Source of the DNA: Providencia alcalifaciens
GTDB taxonomy: Bacteria; Pseudomonadota; Gammaproteobacteria; Enterobacterales; Enterobacteriaceae
DNA: 64,000 bases
Assembly: GCA_025961275.1 (NCBI GenBank)
Contig: JAOQNJ010000001.1
Coordinates: forward strand, 3,369,353 to 3,433,352
Direction: 5' to 3'
Under the pieces are notes generated by a model. It searched no databases and had not been told where the DNA came from. It worked only from the letters and a program-made list of their open reading frames with translations. Numbering within the stretch: the first letter of the stretch is position 1; every line of letters starts with the position of its first letter. Shown here one piece after another: positions 34,461-45,610 of the stretch. A program made the translations under genes and the position numbers.

Positions 34461-35927
34461 TCATCCATCACCTTTGATTTTCACCTGTCGATTTTGATAA
34501 TTAATAGAAACACGATGAGATAGCGGCTTTAGCTGTTCATTTATCTTATCTTCCACTTGCTTGCTCAACGTTTTCCATGATGCTTGATCTGACAGCGGAA
34601 TATCATCCAGCTTTAATAGCTGTTTTCGGTTGTTATCGTTGATAATAATCGAAAAATATTCAGCTTCTTTAGCTAAATTATCAGTTAAACGAAATTGGTT
34701 AATAGCAATAGAGGGGAGCTTCACCACCTGTTGTATACCCTGTGACAAGTCGATGGATTTAATGACATCTGCTAGTGGTGAACCGTTATAAGATGCTAGT
34801 TTTGTTGGTGTTGGTGTTGGTGTTGGTGTTGGTGTTGGTGTTGATGTATTGGTTTGCGATGGTGGATTATATCGAAGGGCACTTTGGGGGACCTGCGATA
34901 AAGTACGCGTATTAGGCAACACCCATAAAAGCCCTAGTTCTGGTGGTAAGCCATCGGTGGTAGTTGTAATTCGCAAAGAGCTTTTTTGGCCTGCTTTCAA
35001 ATTGTCGAATGTGATACTTGTTGCGCGCTCTCCTTTTTTTATTTCTATTTTTTGTGTTTTTACTTCAAGTTGAATATCACTATGTATTTTGGGAATATCA
35101 ACCGAAAAAGCGAATCTACCCTTTGTTGGAATCTTGACGATAGTATCGTAAACCCACACCGTATCTCCTCGCTGTGCAGGTAAGATAGTTTGTGAATTTT
35201 GCAGATCTTTTAGCGTCATGACATAAGCGGATTGAATATCGGCCGGTTTATCATTTTTAGGGTAAGCATAAACGGCGATACCCGGTTTTGAGCGTTTGAC
35301 GTGAGTAACAGGAGCCGCTGTAGATTTGGTATCTAGATGCTTTTTAGGGGTAATAAGATGAATCAATTTTTTTATTGCAGGCGAAGAAGTGACACTATCG
35401 TCCTGTAAAATTAACGTGCTTCCTCCTGTCAGTGACATCCAATGACGAACTAATCTTACCTGTTCATTACTCGCTTGAGAGGAGAGAACGACAGTATCAT
35501 AATGGCGGTGCCACTGCCCACTAGGGAGCAATGCATCTGCAAGTTGGTCTGAAGCTCTGTTTTCACCTTCATCCCATTCATGTGGGGAATCAAAACTATC
35601 AATAAACAGATTTTGATTAGGATGTAACTTATTGCCTGACAAATCATCAGTACTGACGGTACTTAATAGAAAATTGTTTGTATGGCTATTTGCAGCCCGT
35701 GGTTTCCCTGTTAGCCAGTTCATCATCAAAAAAGCTGCTTGGCTGTTTGCTGATTGGTCAGGATTGCCTTTAAGAGCCTGAAGTAACGGAGAATTTTTTG
35801 TGATGACAGCCACTCTTCCCCGAGATTGGTAATAAGCAAACTTAAGATGGTCTTTATTGATCTCATCCTTAAGGATATTTTGCACCTCATTGTTAAAGTT
35901 TTTTGATATTGTGCTTTCGCTATCCAT
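34461..35927 (-). pseudogene. M66-like secreted protease, N-terminal part, cut by the IS
   Basis: The 5' part of the gene continued at 30637-33231. It encodes 488 residues and stops at TGA where the IS begins. No signal peptide is seen at its start (MDSESTISKNF...). The first ~200 residues contain a segment resembling the N-terminal region of large secreted M60/M66 proteins ('HYDTVVLSSQASNEQVRLVRHW'). A Ser/Thr-Pro linker encoded by a hexanucleotide repeat follows at about residues 357-371, then a domain of unknown type. With the IS removed the two halves need not join exactly, because no target duplication is visible. Confidence 0.65.
34805..34846. repeat. Hexanucleotide microsatellite (TTGGTG)6 plus one variant
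   Basis: Six exact copies of TTGGTG (34805-34840) followed by TTGATG. On the minus strand it encodes Thr-Pro repeats. Because the unit is six bases, length changes keep the frame and only alter the linker length. Confidence 0.95.
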
Positions 35928-36072
35928 AGCTATTCTCCATTTTATTAAAAATAACGTTAATATATCTTAACTATTTGGTGTATTTTCCAATGAGGGGAAT
36001 ATAAAGTCTAATTTATTATTTGTACGGAAATAAGATAATCATTAGATAAGTAATTATTTTTTTTATTCAAAT

Positions 36073-36098
36073 AAAAAAAAGCAACGCCGAAGCGTTGC
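36073..36098 (-). terminator. glpFK operon terminator
   Basis: On the minus strand GCAACGC-TTCG-GCGTTGC followed by eight T, 33 bases after the glpK stop. Confidence 0.95.
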
Positions 36099-36131
36099 CT
36101 TAACGATTAATTTAAATGATGTATTTAGGTA

Positions 36132-37682
<1,551 letters not shown>

Positions 37683-38543
37683 TTAAGCGTTTTTACGAGA
37701 TGTTTTAGATGATTTTTCGTCTTTGGTAGCTTCACTTTTTGCAGTATGGATGAAACTAGGTAAATGACGAGAAATCAAAGTGCGGTATCCAAATGCCCCT
37801 AATAGAGCGCCGACAATTGGCGCAGTAAGTGGGACTAAGAAATAAGGAATTTCACGCCCACCAGTCAAGGCAATATCGCCCCAACCAGCCAAATAGGCGA
37901 CAACTTTCGGTCCAAAGTCACGCGCTGGGTTTAATGCAAAGCCTGTGAGTGGGCCAAATGATCCACCAATAACGGCAATCAGGATACCAATTAATAATGG
38001 TGCCAAAGGACCACGAGGAACACCGTTGCCATCATCAGTCAATGCTAATATCAGGCAAAGTAGGATTGCGGCGATAACAACTTCAATAAAGAAGGCATGA
38101 AACTCGGTAAGTTGCGGTGCTGGGTAAGTTGAGAATACACCGGCAGTAAACAGGCTTTCTTGTGTACCGCGAACAATATGATGAACTTGGTCGTAATCAA
38201 TGAATACAGGAGAGTACATGGCATAAACAAGAGCTGCAGCAAAAAAACCACCGAGCATTTGTGCAATAATGTAAGGTACAACTTTATGTCGTGGAAAACT
38301 GGCGAATAGCCACAATGCAATTGTAACGGCAGGGTTAAGGTGGGCACCAGAAATTCCTGCAGTAAGGTATACTGCAAGTGCAACACCAAAGCCCCAAATA
38401 ATACTGACTTCCCAGAGGCCCAATTGTGCCCCTGCAATACGGACTGCTGCAACGCAGCCTAAACCGAAGAAAACGATAAGTGCCGTTCCTAAAAATTCAG
38501 AAATGCACTGACCGGTAAGTGTAGTCGAGGTCGTTTGGCTCAT
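37683..38543 (-). CDS. glpF: Glycerol uptake facilitator (aquaglyceroporin)
   Basis: An inner-membrane glycerol channel of 286 residues with six helices and two half-helices. Both NPA boxes are present (HLNPAVTIAL near residue 68; LNPARDFGPK near residue 205). Arg of the selectivity filter follows the second box. The N-terminal 'GQCISEFLGTALIVFFGLGCVAA' matches E. coli GlpF. A Lys/Ser-rich tail of ~20 residues ends the protein. It is first in the glpFK operon. Confidence 0.98.
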   Translation of the reverse strand: MSQTTSTTLTGQCISEFLGTALIVFFGLGCVAAVRIAGAQLGLWEVSIIWGFGVALAVYLTAGISGAHLNPAVTIALWLFASFPRHKVVPYIIAQMLGGFFAAALVYAMYSPVFIDYDQVHHIVRGTQESLFTAGVFSTYPAPQLTEFHAFFIEVVIAAILLCLILALTDDGNGVPRGPLAPLLIGILIAVIGGSFGPLTGFALNPARDFGPKVVAYLAGWGDIALTGGREIPYFLVPLTAPIVGALLGAFGYRTLISRHLPSFIHTAKSEATKDEKSSKTSRKNA

Positions 38544-38846
38544 AGCTTTCTATCCTACGAAAATTAAAATTATTGTAATATTTTTCAAGTTAAGATTTTC
38601 AAAGTGAAAACCTATAGTGTAAATTTATCGTTAATGAGCGAAAACGAGAAATATCGAAATCTAAATGTGTGGGTTATGTCACCAAAGCGAAAAAAAACGA
38701 CCAAAAATAGTGATGCAGTCGACCTTTGTTGTGTGATCAGACCAGTGTTTTAAGAAAAGGTATTAAGGGAATTGAAGCTAAGTCGCTGGACACAGAGGAT
38801 CATGCTACTTACAATCGATGAAAAGCTTACAAGGGAGACCAGAAAA
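38544..38846. promoter_or_regulatory. Divergent glpF / zapB control region with CRP-like site
   Basis: About 300 bases. TGTGG-GTTATG-TCACC at 38668-38683 has the TGTGA-N6-TCACA layout of a CRP site with one mismatch per half. A second half-site TGTGATC lies near 38731. CRP control of glpF would match E. coli, where GlpR also acts; I cannot place GlpR operators. Confidence 0.4.
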
Positions 38847-39086
38847 ATGTCATTTGAAGTATTTGAGAAACTAGAAACCAAAGTTCAACAAGCAATTGAT
38901 ACCATCACTTTACTACAGATGGAAATCGAAGAACTGAAAGATAAAAACAGTTCGCTTGTTCAAGAAATTGATAACGCGAAATCCGGTACAGAGTCACTGG
39001 TTCGCGAGAATGAACAGCTGAAGCAAGAACTGCAATCATGGCAAGAGCGTTTGCGTGGGTTGCTAGGTCGGATGGAAGAAGTCTAA
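38847..39086 (+). CDS. zapB: Cell division protein ZapB
   Basis: A 79-residue coiled-coil protein that joins ZapA and MatP at the division site and helps order FtsZ. The start at 38847 (after GGGAGACC) gives [20 protein letters not shown], collinear with E. coli ZapB. The whole chain is heptad coiled coil and ends [12 protein letters not shown]. The longer frame to 38772 is not needed. It stands between glpF and rraA as in E. coli. Confidence 0.95.
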   Translation: MSFEVFEKLETKVQQAIDTITLLQMEIEELKDKNSSLVQEIDNAKSGTESLVRENEQLKQELQSWQERLRGLLGRMEEV

Positions 39087-39088
39087 CC

Positions 39089-39218
39089 TTATATCCGTCA
39101 TACTTCGTACCGCAGCGTTGTTGACTGCGTTCATTCGCACTAGTCACATACTTGAGTATGCTCCTAGCGACTCATTTACTTGTCGCCTAGCTGCAATACG
39201 AATTATTTAGGATATAAA
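39089..39218. repeat. Full-length ERIC-like repeat
   Basis: About 130 bases. It begins TATATCCGTCATACTTCG, has the central 'CACATACTTGAGTATGCTCC' and 'GCGACTCATTTAC', and ends 'CGAATTATTTAGGATATAA'. The centre matches the ERIC core used in fingerprinting primers only in part, but its palindromic layout is the same. It lies directly after zapB. Confidence 0.75.
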
Positions 39219-39349
39219 GCAATTTGAATTTTTTAAGATAAAAATTTGTTAATTCAAGCTGATGATGACTTTTTACTTGGTATAAACAAGCTGGATTTTT
39301 ATTTTTCTATTCTCCATCTTGCTAGAACAGCAAAACGAAAGCAGTTAAG

Positions 39350-39376
39350 ATAAGGGCGGATATTTTCCGCCCTTAT
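39350..39376. terminator. Bidirectional terminator between zapB and rraA
   Basis: ATAAGGGCGGA, loop TATTT, TCCGCCCTTAT: a perfect 11-bp stem between convergent genes. Confidence 0.85.
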
Positions 39377-39423
39377 TTATTTGAAATTTTTGCTATCATA
39401 TTGGTCACTAGGGCCGAGAGGCT

Positions 39424-39945
39424 TTAGGCATCATCTTCTAATTCTTCAAGCCTATCATTATCCTGAGTTGACAGTGGCTCTTCTGATAAAATAATGCCTG
39501 TGTTATCCGCATAGATATAGTCACCAGAAAAGAAGGTGACGCCACCAAAGTTGACACGAATATCACTTTCGCCAATACCTTCGTCAGGACAGCCGGCAGG
39601 CATAGCTGCAATAGCCTGAATGCCAAGGTCTAGCTCTATCAGTGCATCCACTTGGCGAACCGCACCGTAGACAACAATGCCTTCCCAATGGTTGTCAAAT
39701 GCAAGTCTGGCGAGTTCAGCATCAATAAGCGCTTTACGCACAGAGCCACCGCCATCAACTAATAGAATCCGGCCTTGGCCATCTTCTTCCAGCAAATCAT
39801 ACAGTAGGCCATTATCTTCAAAGCATTTGACTGTAATGATCTGACCGCCAAATGAAGTACGCCCACCAAAGTTGGAAAAAAGTGGTTCTACCACATTAAC
39901 GCTTTCTTGATAGATATCGCAGAGTTCGGAAGTATCATATTTCAT
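39424..39945 (-). CDS. rraA: Ribonuclease E activity regulator A
   Basis: Binds RNase E and inhibits its activity, shifting mRNA turnover. The start at 39945 gives [29 protein letters not shown], as in E. coli; the frame extends upstream to 40017 without support. '[17 protein letters not shown]' and '[18 protein letters not shown]' are strong family runs. It has 173 residues, with a short acidic extension (EELEDDA) beyond the E. coli end. It lies downstream of menA on the same strand. Confidence 0.95.
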   Translation of the reverse strand: MKYDTSELCDIYQESVNVVEPLFSNFGGRTSFGGQIITVKCFEDNGLLYDLLEEDGQGRILLVDGGGSVRKALIDAELARLAFDNHWEGIVVYGAVRQVDALIELDLGIQAIAAMPAGCPDEGIGESDIRVNFGGVTFFSGDYIYADNTGIILSEEPLSTQDNDRLEELEDDA

Positions 39946-40055
39946 AGGATTTAGGTCTTTATTTGCTGCAAGAGAGAGTGAGTATAGCCCTTTTGGGCGG
40001 TGATTGGCAAAATCCACCGCCCAAAAAGAAGGGGGTTAAGTCAAAAAATAAGCAA

Positions 40056-40976
40056 TTATTTGCTTAATACTACACCGATGGAAAAAAGAACGTTAGTAAA
40101 TAGTGCCGCTTTGACCATGTTTTCTAGCATCGGGCGCATGCCTTCAGGTGTTTGATCACTGAGAACACGTCGAATATGGTTCATTAGCATAGGGACAGCA
40201 AGCAAGAACAACCAGCCAGCCCAGCCATGAAGATACAGCAAGTTAAAGAAGGCTAGGCAAAGGATAGCAACAATAATAATAATTGTATGATAGATCCTAG
40301 CGCCTTGTGGGCCTAAACGTACTGCTAATGTATTTTTGCCAGCTTTAACATCATTCTCGATGTCACGCATATTATTAATATTGAGCACGGCAACAGAAAG
40401 CAATCCGCACGCAGTGGCGGGCAAAAAAGTAATCATATTGAATGTGTTAGCTTGCAGGTAATAGGTACCTATAACACTAAGCCAACCAAAAAAAATGAGA
40501 ACTGAAATATCCCCTAATCCGAGATAGCCGTATGGCTTTTTACCCACGGTATAGGTGATTGCGGCAACAATTGCCACTAGGCCTAACATTAAGAAGCCAA
40601 TAGCATCTTCAGGTTTCTCACAAGCAACAATAATGAGTAATATACCTGAAATACAAGCAGCGATGATATTGATTTTCAATGCTTTTTTCATTTCAACCTG
40701 AGTAATGACCCCTTTTTGCATGCCACGCAAAGGGCCAATACGTTCGGCGGTATCAGAGCCTTTTACAGCATCACCATAGTCGTTGGCTAAATTAGACAGT
40801 ATTTGAAGTAAACCTGCGGTGATAAGTGCTAATAAGGCGACAGGCCATTTAAAATTGCCCGTTAAATAAGTTAATGCAGACCCAGTAATAATCGCAATAA
40901 CCCCTAAAGGTAAGGTTTTAGGGCGTAAACTTTCTAGCCAGGCCTGCTTGCGGCTAATAGAGGTAGATGAGCTCAT
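40056..40976 (-). CDS. menA: 1,4-dihydroxy-2-naphthoate polyprenyltransferase
   Basis: Attaches the octaprenyl chain in menaquinone synthesis; integral inner-membrane UbiA-family enzyme with about nine helices. The first Asp-rich motif is in LSNLANDYGDAVKGSDTAERIG and the second in 'NNMRDIENDVKAGKNTLAVRLG'. Length 306 residues, close to E. coli. The gene is followed by rraA on the same strand after about 110 bases and preceded by an ERIC-containing gap. Confidence 0.96.
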   Translation of the reverse strand: MSSSTSISRKQAWLESLRPKTLPLGVIAIITGSALTYLTGNFKWPVALLALITAGLLQILSNLANDYGDAVKGSDTAERIGPLRGMQKGVITQVEMKKALKINIIAACISGILLIIVACEKPEDAIGFLMLGLVAIVAAITYTVGKKPYGYLGLGDISVLIFFGWLSVIGTYYLQANTFNMITFLPATACGLLSVAVLNINNMRDIENDVKAGKNTLAVRLGPQGARIYHTIIIIVAILCLAFFNLLYLHGWAGWLFLLAVPMLMNHIRRVLSDQTPEGMRPMLENMVKAALFTNVLFSIGVVLSK

Positions 40977-41149
40977 TCAATAATTTCACAGGTTTGTTAT
41001 GTTCAGTATCATTAAAGGCCTTCAGATTCGAGGTTACTCACAGTGCGTTAATGAGTTTGCAGTTTAGGTTCAGCGCCAGCTCATAAATCGTATAGTGGTG
41101 GTTTCGAAACGATAGGCTAAATATTTTTGTATTCTATATAAAGTACAGC

Positions 41150-41273
41150 GATACCCGTCATTCATCAAGTTGCGGCGTTGTTACTTTGGTTCATTCGCAC
41201 AAGCCATATAGTTATCTATATAGCTAGCAACTCATTCCCTCGTCACCGAGCTACATCTTGAATTATTGACAGT
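41150..41273. repeat. ERIC-like repeat upstream of menA
   Basis: Starts GATACCCGTCATTCATCAAG, has 'GTTCATTCGCACAAGCCATA' in the middle and ends 'CATCTTGAATTATTGACAG'. It lies in the 419-base gap between hslU and menA, which otherwise has no gene. Confidence 0.65.
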
Positions 41274-41395
41274 AGAAGGCGTGATCTTCAGATGTTAAAA
41301 AATCAAGCCCTTTCAATGATTACGGATATACAATAAGTCGCTGTACTTTATAAGAGATTCATTAAGGATACATGAAAACCTGATAATTAATAAGC

Positions 41396-42730
41396 TTATA
41401 AAATAAATCTGCTTAGGTCTTCGTCGGCAACCAGTTCGTCGAGGTGCTGTTTGACATATTCAGCATCGATTTGAACGGTTTGTCCGCTGCATTCACTCGC
41501 ATCATAGGAAATATCCTCCATCAGACGCTCTAGCACAGTGTGTAAACGGCGTGCCCCGATATTTTCGGTTGATTCGTTAACTTGCCATGCAGCTTCTGCA
41601 ATACGACGGATACCATCTGTAGTGAAGTCAATTGTCACGCCTTCCGTTGCCATCAATGCTTTGTACTGTTCTGTTAACGAAGCATTTGGCTCAGTGAGGA
41701 TGCGAACGAAGTCTTCTGTTGTCAGCGGTTGTAGCTCAACACGAATAGGTAAACGTCCCTGTAATTCAGGAATTAAATCGGATGGGCTAGAAACTTGGAA
41801 TGCACCAGAAGCGATAAACAGAATATGATCTGTTTTAATCATGCCATGCTTAGTTGAAACAGTACAACCTTCAATCAATGGCAGCAGGTCACGCTGTACA
41901 CCTTCGCGAGAAACGTCAGGGCCAGAGCTTTGACCACCACGTTTACAGATTTTATCGAATTCATCAATAAATACGATGCCGTGTTGTTCAACCGATTCAA
42001 TAGCTTGTTCTTTTAATTCTTCTGGATTAACCAGTTTAGCGGCTTCTTCTTCCACTAACAGTTTAAAAGCTTCTTTAATTTTCATCTTACGAGCTTTTTG
42101 TTTTTGCCCCGCAAGATTTTGGAACATAGATTGCAGCTGATTAGTCATCTCTTCCATACCTGGAGGAGCCATGATTTCAACACCCATTGGTGATGCAGCA
42201 ACTTCAATCTCAATTTCTTTATCGTCTAACTGGCCTTCGCGCAGTTTTTTACGGAACGATTGGCGTGCAGGAGATTGTTCATCAACAGCCTCTGATTGAC
42301 CCCAGTTATTTTTAGCAGGTGGGATCAACGCATCAAGAATACGTTCTTCAGCAAGTTCTTCTGCACGATAACGATTCTTTTCGATAGATTGCTGACGAAC
42401 CATTTTGATCGCTGAGTCAGCTAAGTCGCGGATAATGGAGTCGACTTCTTTACCGACATAACCGACTTCAGTAAATTTCGTTGCTTCAACTTTGATGAAA
42501 GGAGCGTTAGCTAATTTTGCAAGGCGACGAGCAATTTCAGTTTTACCCACACCCGTTGGACCAATCATCAGAATATTTTTTGGTGTGACTTCATGACGTA
42601 ATGTTTCATTCAACTGCATACGGCGCCAGCGGTTACGCAGGGCAATCGCAACAGAGCGTTTAGCATTGTTTTGACCAATAATATGGTTGTCGAGTTCGCT
42701 AACAATTTCGCGAGGGGTCATTTCGGACAT
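41396..42730 (-). CDS. hslU: ATP-dependent protease ATPase subunit HslU
   Basis: Hexameric AAA+ unfoldase that feeds substrates to HslV. The 444-residue chain has Walker [14 protein letters not shown], Walker B '[11 protein letters not shown]', the pore motif GYVGKEV, an I-domain rich in charged residues (about 110-240) and sensor 2 near '[24 protein letters not shown]'. The C-terminal 'EDLSRFIL' is the tail that inserts into HslV. It lies 11 bases after hslV. Confidence 0.98.
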   Translation of the reverse strand: MSEMTPREIVSELDNHIIGQNNAKRSVAIALRNRWRRMQLNETLRHEVTPKNILMIGPTGVGKTEIARRLAKLANAPFIKVEATKFTEVGYVGKEVDSIIRDLADSAIKMVRQQSIEKNRYRAEELAEERILDALIPPAKNNWGQSEAVDEQSPARQSFRKKLREGQLDDKEIEIEVAASPMGVEIMAPPGMEEMTNQLQSMFQNLAGQKQKARKMKIKEAFKLLVEEEAAKLVNPEELKEQAIESVEQHGIVFIDEFDKICKRGGQSSGPDVSREGVQRDLLPLIEGCTVSTKHGMIKTDHILFIASGAFQVSSPSDLIPELQGRLPIRVELQPLTTEDFVRILTEPNASLTEQYKALMATEGVTIDFTTDGIRRIAEAAWQVNESTENIGARRLHTVLERLMEDISYDASECSGQTVQIDAEYVKQHLDELVADEDLSRFIL

Positions 42731-42741
42731 ACTTACAATCC

Positions 42742-43272
42742 TTATGATTTTGAAGAAATTTCTTCAAAATTGACATTATGGTTGGTATAGATACAGATAT
42801 CACCTGCAATCTCGAGTGCCTTTTCAGCGATTTCACGTGCGCTTAATTCGGTGTTTTCAAGTAGAGCACGTGCAGCAGATTGCGCATATGGACCACCTGA
42901 ACCTATAGCAATTAAATCATTCTCTGGTTGAACGACATCGCCATTCCCAGTGATGATAAGAGATGTGTGTTCATCAGCAACAGCGAGCAGAGCTTCGAGC
43001 TTACGTAGCATACGGTCAGTACGCCAATCTTTTGCCAGCTCGACAGCGGCCTTAGTTAAATGGCCTTGATGTAGTTCGAGCTTGCGCTCAAACAGTTCAA
43101 AAAGTGTGAATGCGTCTGCGGTGCCACCGGCAAATCCGGCAATGACTTTGTCGTTATATAAGCGACGAACTTTGCGGACATTGCCTTTCATGACGGTATT
43201 ACCCATCGTCGCCTGTCCATCACCACCAATTACGACCTGGCCATTACGGCGAACACTTACGATTGTTGTCAT
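42742..43272 (-). CDS. hslV: ATP-dependent protease peptidase subunit HslV
   Basis: Threonine peptidase of the HslVU complex, related to proteasome beta subunits. After Met removal the chain begins [23 protein letters not shown], so the nucleophile Thr is N-terminal. '[26 protein letters not shown]' and '[17 protein letters not shown]' are conserved. 176 residues. AGGGGC stands before the ATG. It is first in hslVU. Confidence 0.98.
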   Translation of the reverse strand: MTTIVSVRRNGQVVIGGDGQATMGNTVMKGNVRKVRRLYNDKVIAGFAGGTADAFTLFELFERKLELHQGHLTKAAVELAKDWRTDRMLRKLEALLAVADEHTSLIITGNGDVVQPENDLIAIGSGGPYAQSAARALLENTELSAREIAEKALEIAGDICIYTNHNVNFEEISSKS

Positions 43273-43299
43273 GAGTTAGCCCCTGGTTTTATTACAAAA

Positions 43300-43353
43300 A
43301 AATGTGGCGTTTTATTTTTCAAGTTACCGGCGTTGTTAATCGGTAACTTGAAA
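43300..43353 (-). promoter_or_regulatory. hslV upstream region: inverted repeat with sigma-32-like -35
   Basis: TTTCAAGTTACCG (43317-43329) and CGGTAACTTGAAA (43341-43353) form a 13-bp inverted repeat. On the minus strand the inner arm supplies CTTGAAA, the sigma-32 -35 word, and CCACATTT (43307-43300) could be a -10. Their spacing of 9 bases is shorter than normal. The repeat may instead be the ftsN terminator. Confidence 0.35.
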
Positions 43354-43407
43354 TTGCCACTCTTGCTAGTACGTTAAAGTAGTACATGGGGGAGGGGATT
43401 ATGCTTT

Positions 43408-44247
43408 TCAACCCCCAGAGGCACGAAGAATACAACCAGAAACGCCAACACCACTTGCACGATCTCGCATTTTTTCAGCCGTTGCCTTGGAATAAGGGCC
43501 AAGCACAATACGATGCCAACCACCACCCGCGGTGACTCGACTTTCAATTCCAGAGAAAGCCAGTGTCGCTCGAACAGATTCTGCCTGTTCGGCCTCACGG
43601 AAAGAACCACACTGCACTAACATATTTTGTAAATTATTCGCTGGCTTAGTTTCAGGTTTACTTTCTTGTTGAGCTGGTGGATTTGATATCACCGGTTGCG
43701 TTGATTGCACAGGGCGAGATTCTGGTTTCCGCTCTACGGGAACTGTTGGCTTACGTTGTACCGGTGGGCTTACCGGTTGAGTTGGCTCATTGATAATCAC
43801 CTGTGAACGAGGTACTGACCGCCCGTTATACGGAACTTCCTGTAAATTTGTCACGGGTTGGCGTCTATCAGAATCAATTTGTTCAAGCAATTGGCGTTGC
43901 TCTGCAGTCAGCTCGGATTGGCCTTGGATATTATTACCGCTATTCTGCGTTGGAATATTAGGCGTATCAACACCACGGCGCTCAAGTTCTTTAATATAGC
44001 GCCAGCGCTCCTCAGGTTTTGGCGGTAATGTATTTACCGGTGCTGAAGGTGGATGGGTACTTATACTTTGTGGCGACTCTTTTTTATTTTGAGTGATATA
44101 GAAAAGGCCACCTACAAATAAAGCGACAACAGCAATAGCAGCGACTAATGTCGTTATTGGAAGCCCTTGCGTTTTCTTCGCTTTGCCTTTACTTGTTTTA
44201 CGGCGAGCAGATGACCGCCCGCGAGCTACATAATCTTTTTGTGCCAC
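43408..44247 (-). CDS. ftsN: Cell division protein FtsN
   Basis: Late divisome activator; single-pass inner-membrane protein with a periplasmic body. The order is a basic cytosolic tail of ~30 residues ('RGRSSARRKTSKGKAKK'), one membrane helix (about residues 31-51, TTLVAAIAVVALFVGGLFYI), a Pro/Gln-rich linker, and a C-terminal SPOR domain (about 205-279) that binds denuded glycan. The helical 'ERRGVDTP' and 'RQLLEQIDSDRRQP' segments in the linker correspond to the essential juxtamembrane helices. 279 residues. Confidence 0.95.
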   Translation of the reverse strand: MAQKDYVARGRSSARRKTSKGKAKKTQGLPITTLVAAIAVVALFVGGLFYITQNKKESPQSISTHPPSAPVNTLPPKPEERWRYIKELERRGVDTPNIPTQNSGNNIQGQSELTAEQRQLLEQIDSDRRQPVTNLQEVPYNGRSVPRSQVIINEPTQPVSPPVQRKPTVPVERKPESRPVQSTQPVISNPPAQQESKPETKPANNLQNMLVQCGSFREAEQAESVRATLAFSGIESRVTAGGGWHRIVLGPYSKATAEKMRDRASGVGVSGCILRASGG

Positions 44248-44323
44248 GCTGTTAATTCACTAAGTTATTGAGAGTCCGTTATCATTTAGTTGCACATGTT
44301 ACTTAACCTGAACGATTTTGCCT

Positions 44324-44475
44324 AGGGGCTGTTGAACTTTGAAGGTCAATTTTTATTCGAATTAAACGGCTTTTGAGCAAGGCGAGTGGTTCGCAGCCTA
44401 GCGGACTAGTAGACTAGGCAAGAAAAGCTCAACACAGCGAAAAAATACGTTTAATCGAACCCGAAAGGCGCTTTT
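44324..44475. repeat. Candidate dispersed repeat, copy 1
   Basis: A ~150-base stretch beginning GGGGCTGTTGAACTTTGAAG, with GTCAATTTTTATTCGAATTA and a central GCCTAG...CTAGGC palindrome. It shares its opening, its 'CAATTTTTATT-GAAT' box and its palindromic layout with 48483-48620. It fills most of the 334-base gap between ftsN and cytR. Confidence 0.4.
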
Positions 44476-44581
44476 CATTCGCAGTTTGGGATTGCAGTAA
44501 TGTTTTTTCAATCATATTAATACGTAATATAATGAAATCGCTGTTATTTCAATCATCTAATGCGGTAAAAATAATCATCCC

Positions 44582-45610
44582 CTAACTTTTAGGTGCTTTT
44601 GTACTCTCTCTGATGATTAAATCAGAATCTAGGAGGCGTGAACCAGGAGTTACATTATTTCCTTGTAGCTGCTCAAGTAATAATAACATTGCTTGACGAC
44701 CTATTTCATTGCGAGGATGGTTAATTGTCGTCAATGCTGGAAGCGTATACTTAGCTTGTTCTAAGTTATCGAAACCGACAATAGAGAGATCATCAGGTAG
44801 CGTTAATCCTAATTTTTTCGCCTGCCACATAGCACCAATCGCCATAATATCACTATGACAAAAAATTGCAGTGGGTGGCTCTGGCAGTGATAGTAAGATT
44901 TTTGCCGCCTCAGCGCCACTTTTATGACTAAAATCACCTCTCGTAATATACTGTTCTCGTAATCTTTCACCAGTACGCAGCATGGCCTTTTTGTAGCCTT
45001 CTAAGCGGTATTCGCTATGAGGCATATGTGCAGGTCCGGCAATACAGGCAATACGTTTATGGCCTTGTTTTTGCAAATAATGTGTAGCGTTAAATGCTGA
45101 AGTTAGATTATCAATATGAACAGTAGGTAACTTGAGTTCAGGTGAAAATTCATTGGCCATCACGATCGGTGGCAGATTTTTTTGTTCTTCAGCCGAGATG
45201 CTGAATGGGAGGTTTGATCCTAATAGCACCATCCCATCAATCTGTTTAGTGATAATAAGGTTAATAAATGCATTTTCTTGTTTTTGCTGATGTTTACAAT
45301 CACCAATCAACACAAAATAACCTTCTTGAGCAGCAACTTCTTCAAGACCGCAGATCACATCACTAAAGAAAGGATCGCTGATATCTGGGACGATCGCCAA
45401 AATGATTTTTGATTCGTTACGTTTATAATTTCTCGCAAGGCTGTGAGGATAGTAACCAACATCCATAACGGCTTGCTCTACCTTCTGGCGTGTTTGCAAA
45501 GAAACTTTTTCAGGATTCATTAATGTTCTGGAGACGGTTGCCGTTGATACGCCTGCGGCATTAGCAACATCTTTCATGGTCGCAGAGCCATTTTGTTTTT
45601 GTTGTTCCAC
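44582..45610 (-). CDS. cytR: LacI-family repressor CytR
   Basis: Represses nucleoside uptake and catabolism genes together with CRP; cytidine is the inducer. The N-terminal helix-turn-helix is 'ATMKDVANAAGVSTATVSRTLMNPEKVS', followed by a hinge and a periplasmic-binding-protein-like effector domain with 'IIVPDISDPFF'-type sequence and SIVGFDNLEQAKYTLPALTTI. 342 residues, one more than E. coli. Its place between ftsN and priA is conserved. Confidence 0.95.
   Translation of the reverse strand: MEQQKQNGSATMKDVANAAGVSTATVSRTLMNPEKVSLQTRQKVEQAVMDVGYYPHSLARNYKRNESKIILAIVPDISDPFFSDVICGLEEVAAQEGYFVLIGDCKHQQKQENAFINLIITKQIDGMVLLGSNLPFSISAEEQKNLPPIVMANEFSPELKLPTVHIDNLTSAFNATHYLQKQGHKRIACIAGPAHMPHSEYRLEGYKKAMLRTGERLREQYITRGDFSHKSGAEAAKILLSLPEPPTAIFCHSDIMAIGAMWQAKKLGLTLPDDLSIVGFDNLEQAKYTLPALTTINHPRNEIGRQAMLLLLEQLQGNNVTPGSRLLDSDLIIRESTKAPKS

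Larger units (their letters stand above)
33232..34463 (-). mobile_element. IS3-family insertion sequence, 1232 bp
   Basis: A complete IS3-family element inserted in the M66-like gene. The imperfect inverted ends begin TGTTCTGC at 33232 and, on the other strand, TGATCTGC at 34463. They share the inner block CAGGACACTTT. It encodes orfA and orfB in the two overlapping frames typical of the family, with an A7G slippery run between them. No 3-4 bp target duplication is visible next to these ends. Confidence 0.88.

Noticed and set aside
34805-34846. CRISPR-like or phase-variable switch reading of the TTGGTG array
   Set aside because: Units are contiguous without spacers and six bases long, so they neither form a CRISPR array nor switch the frame.
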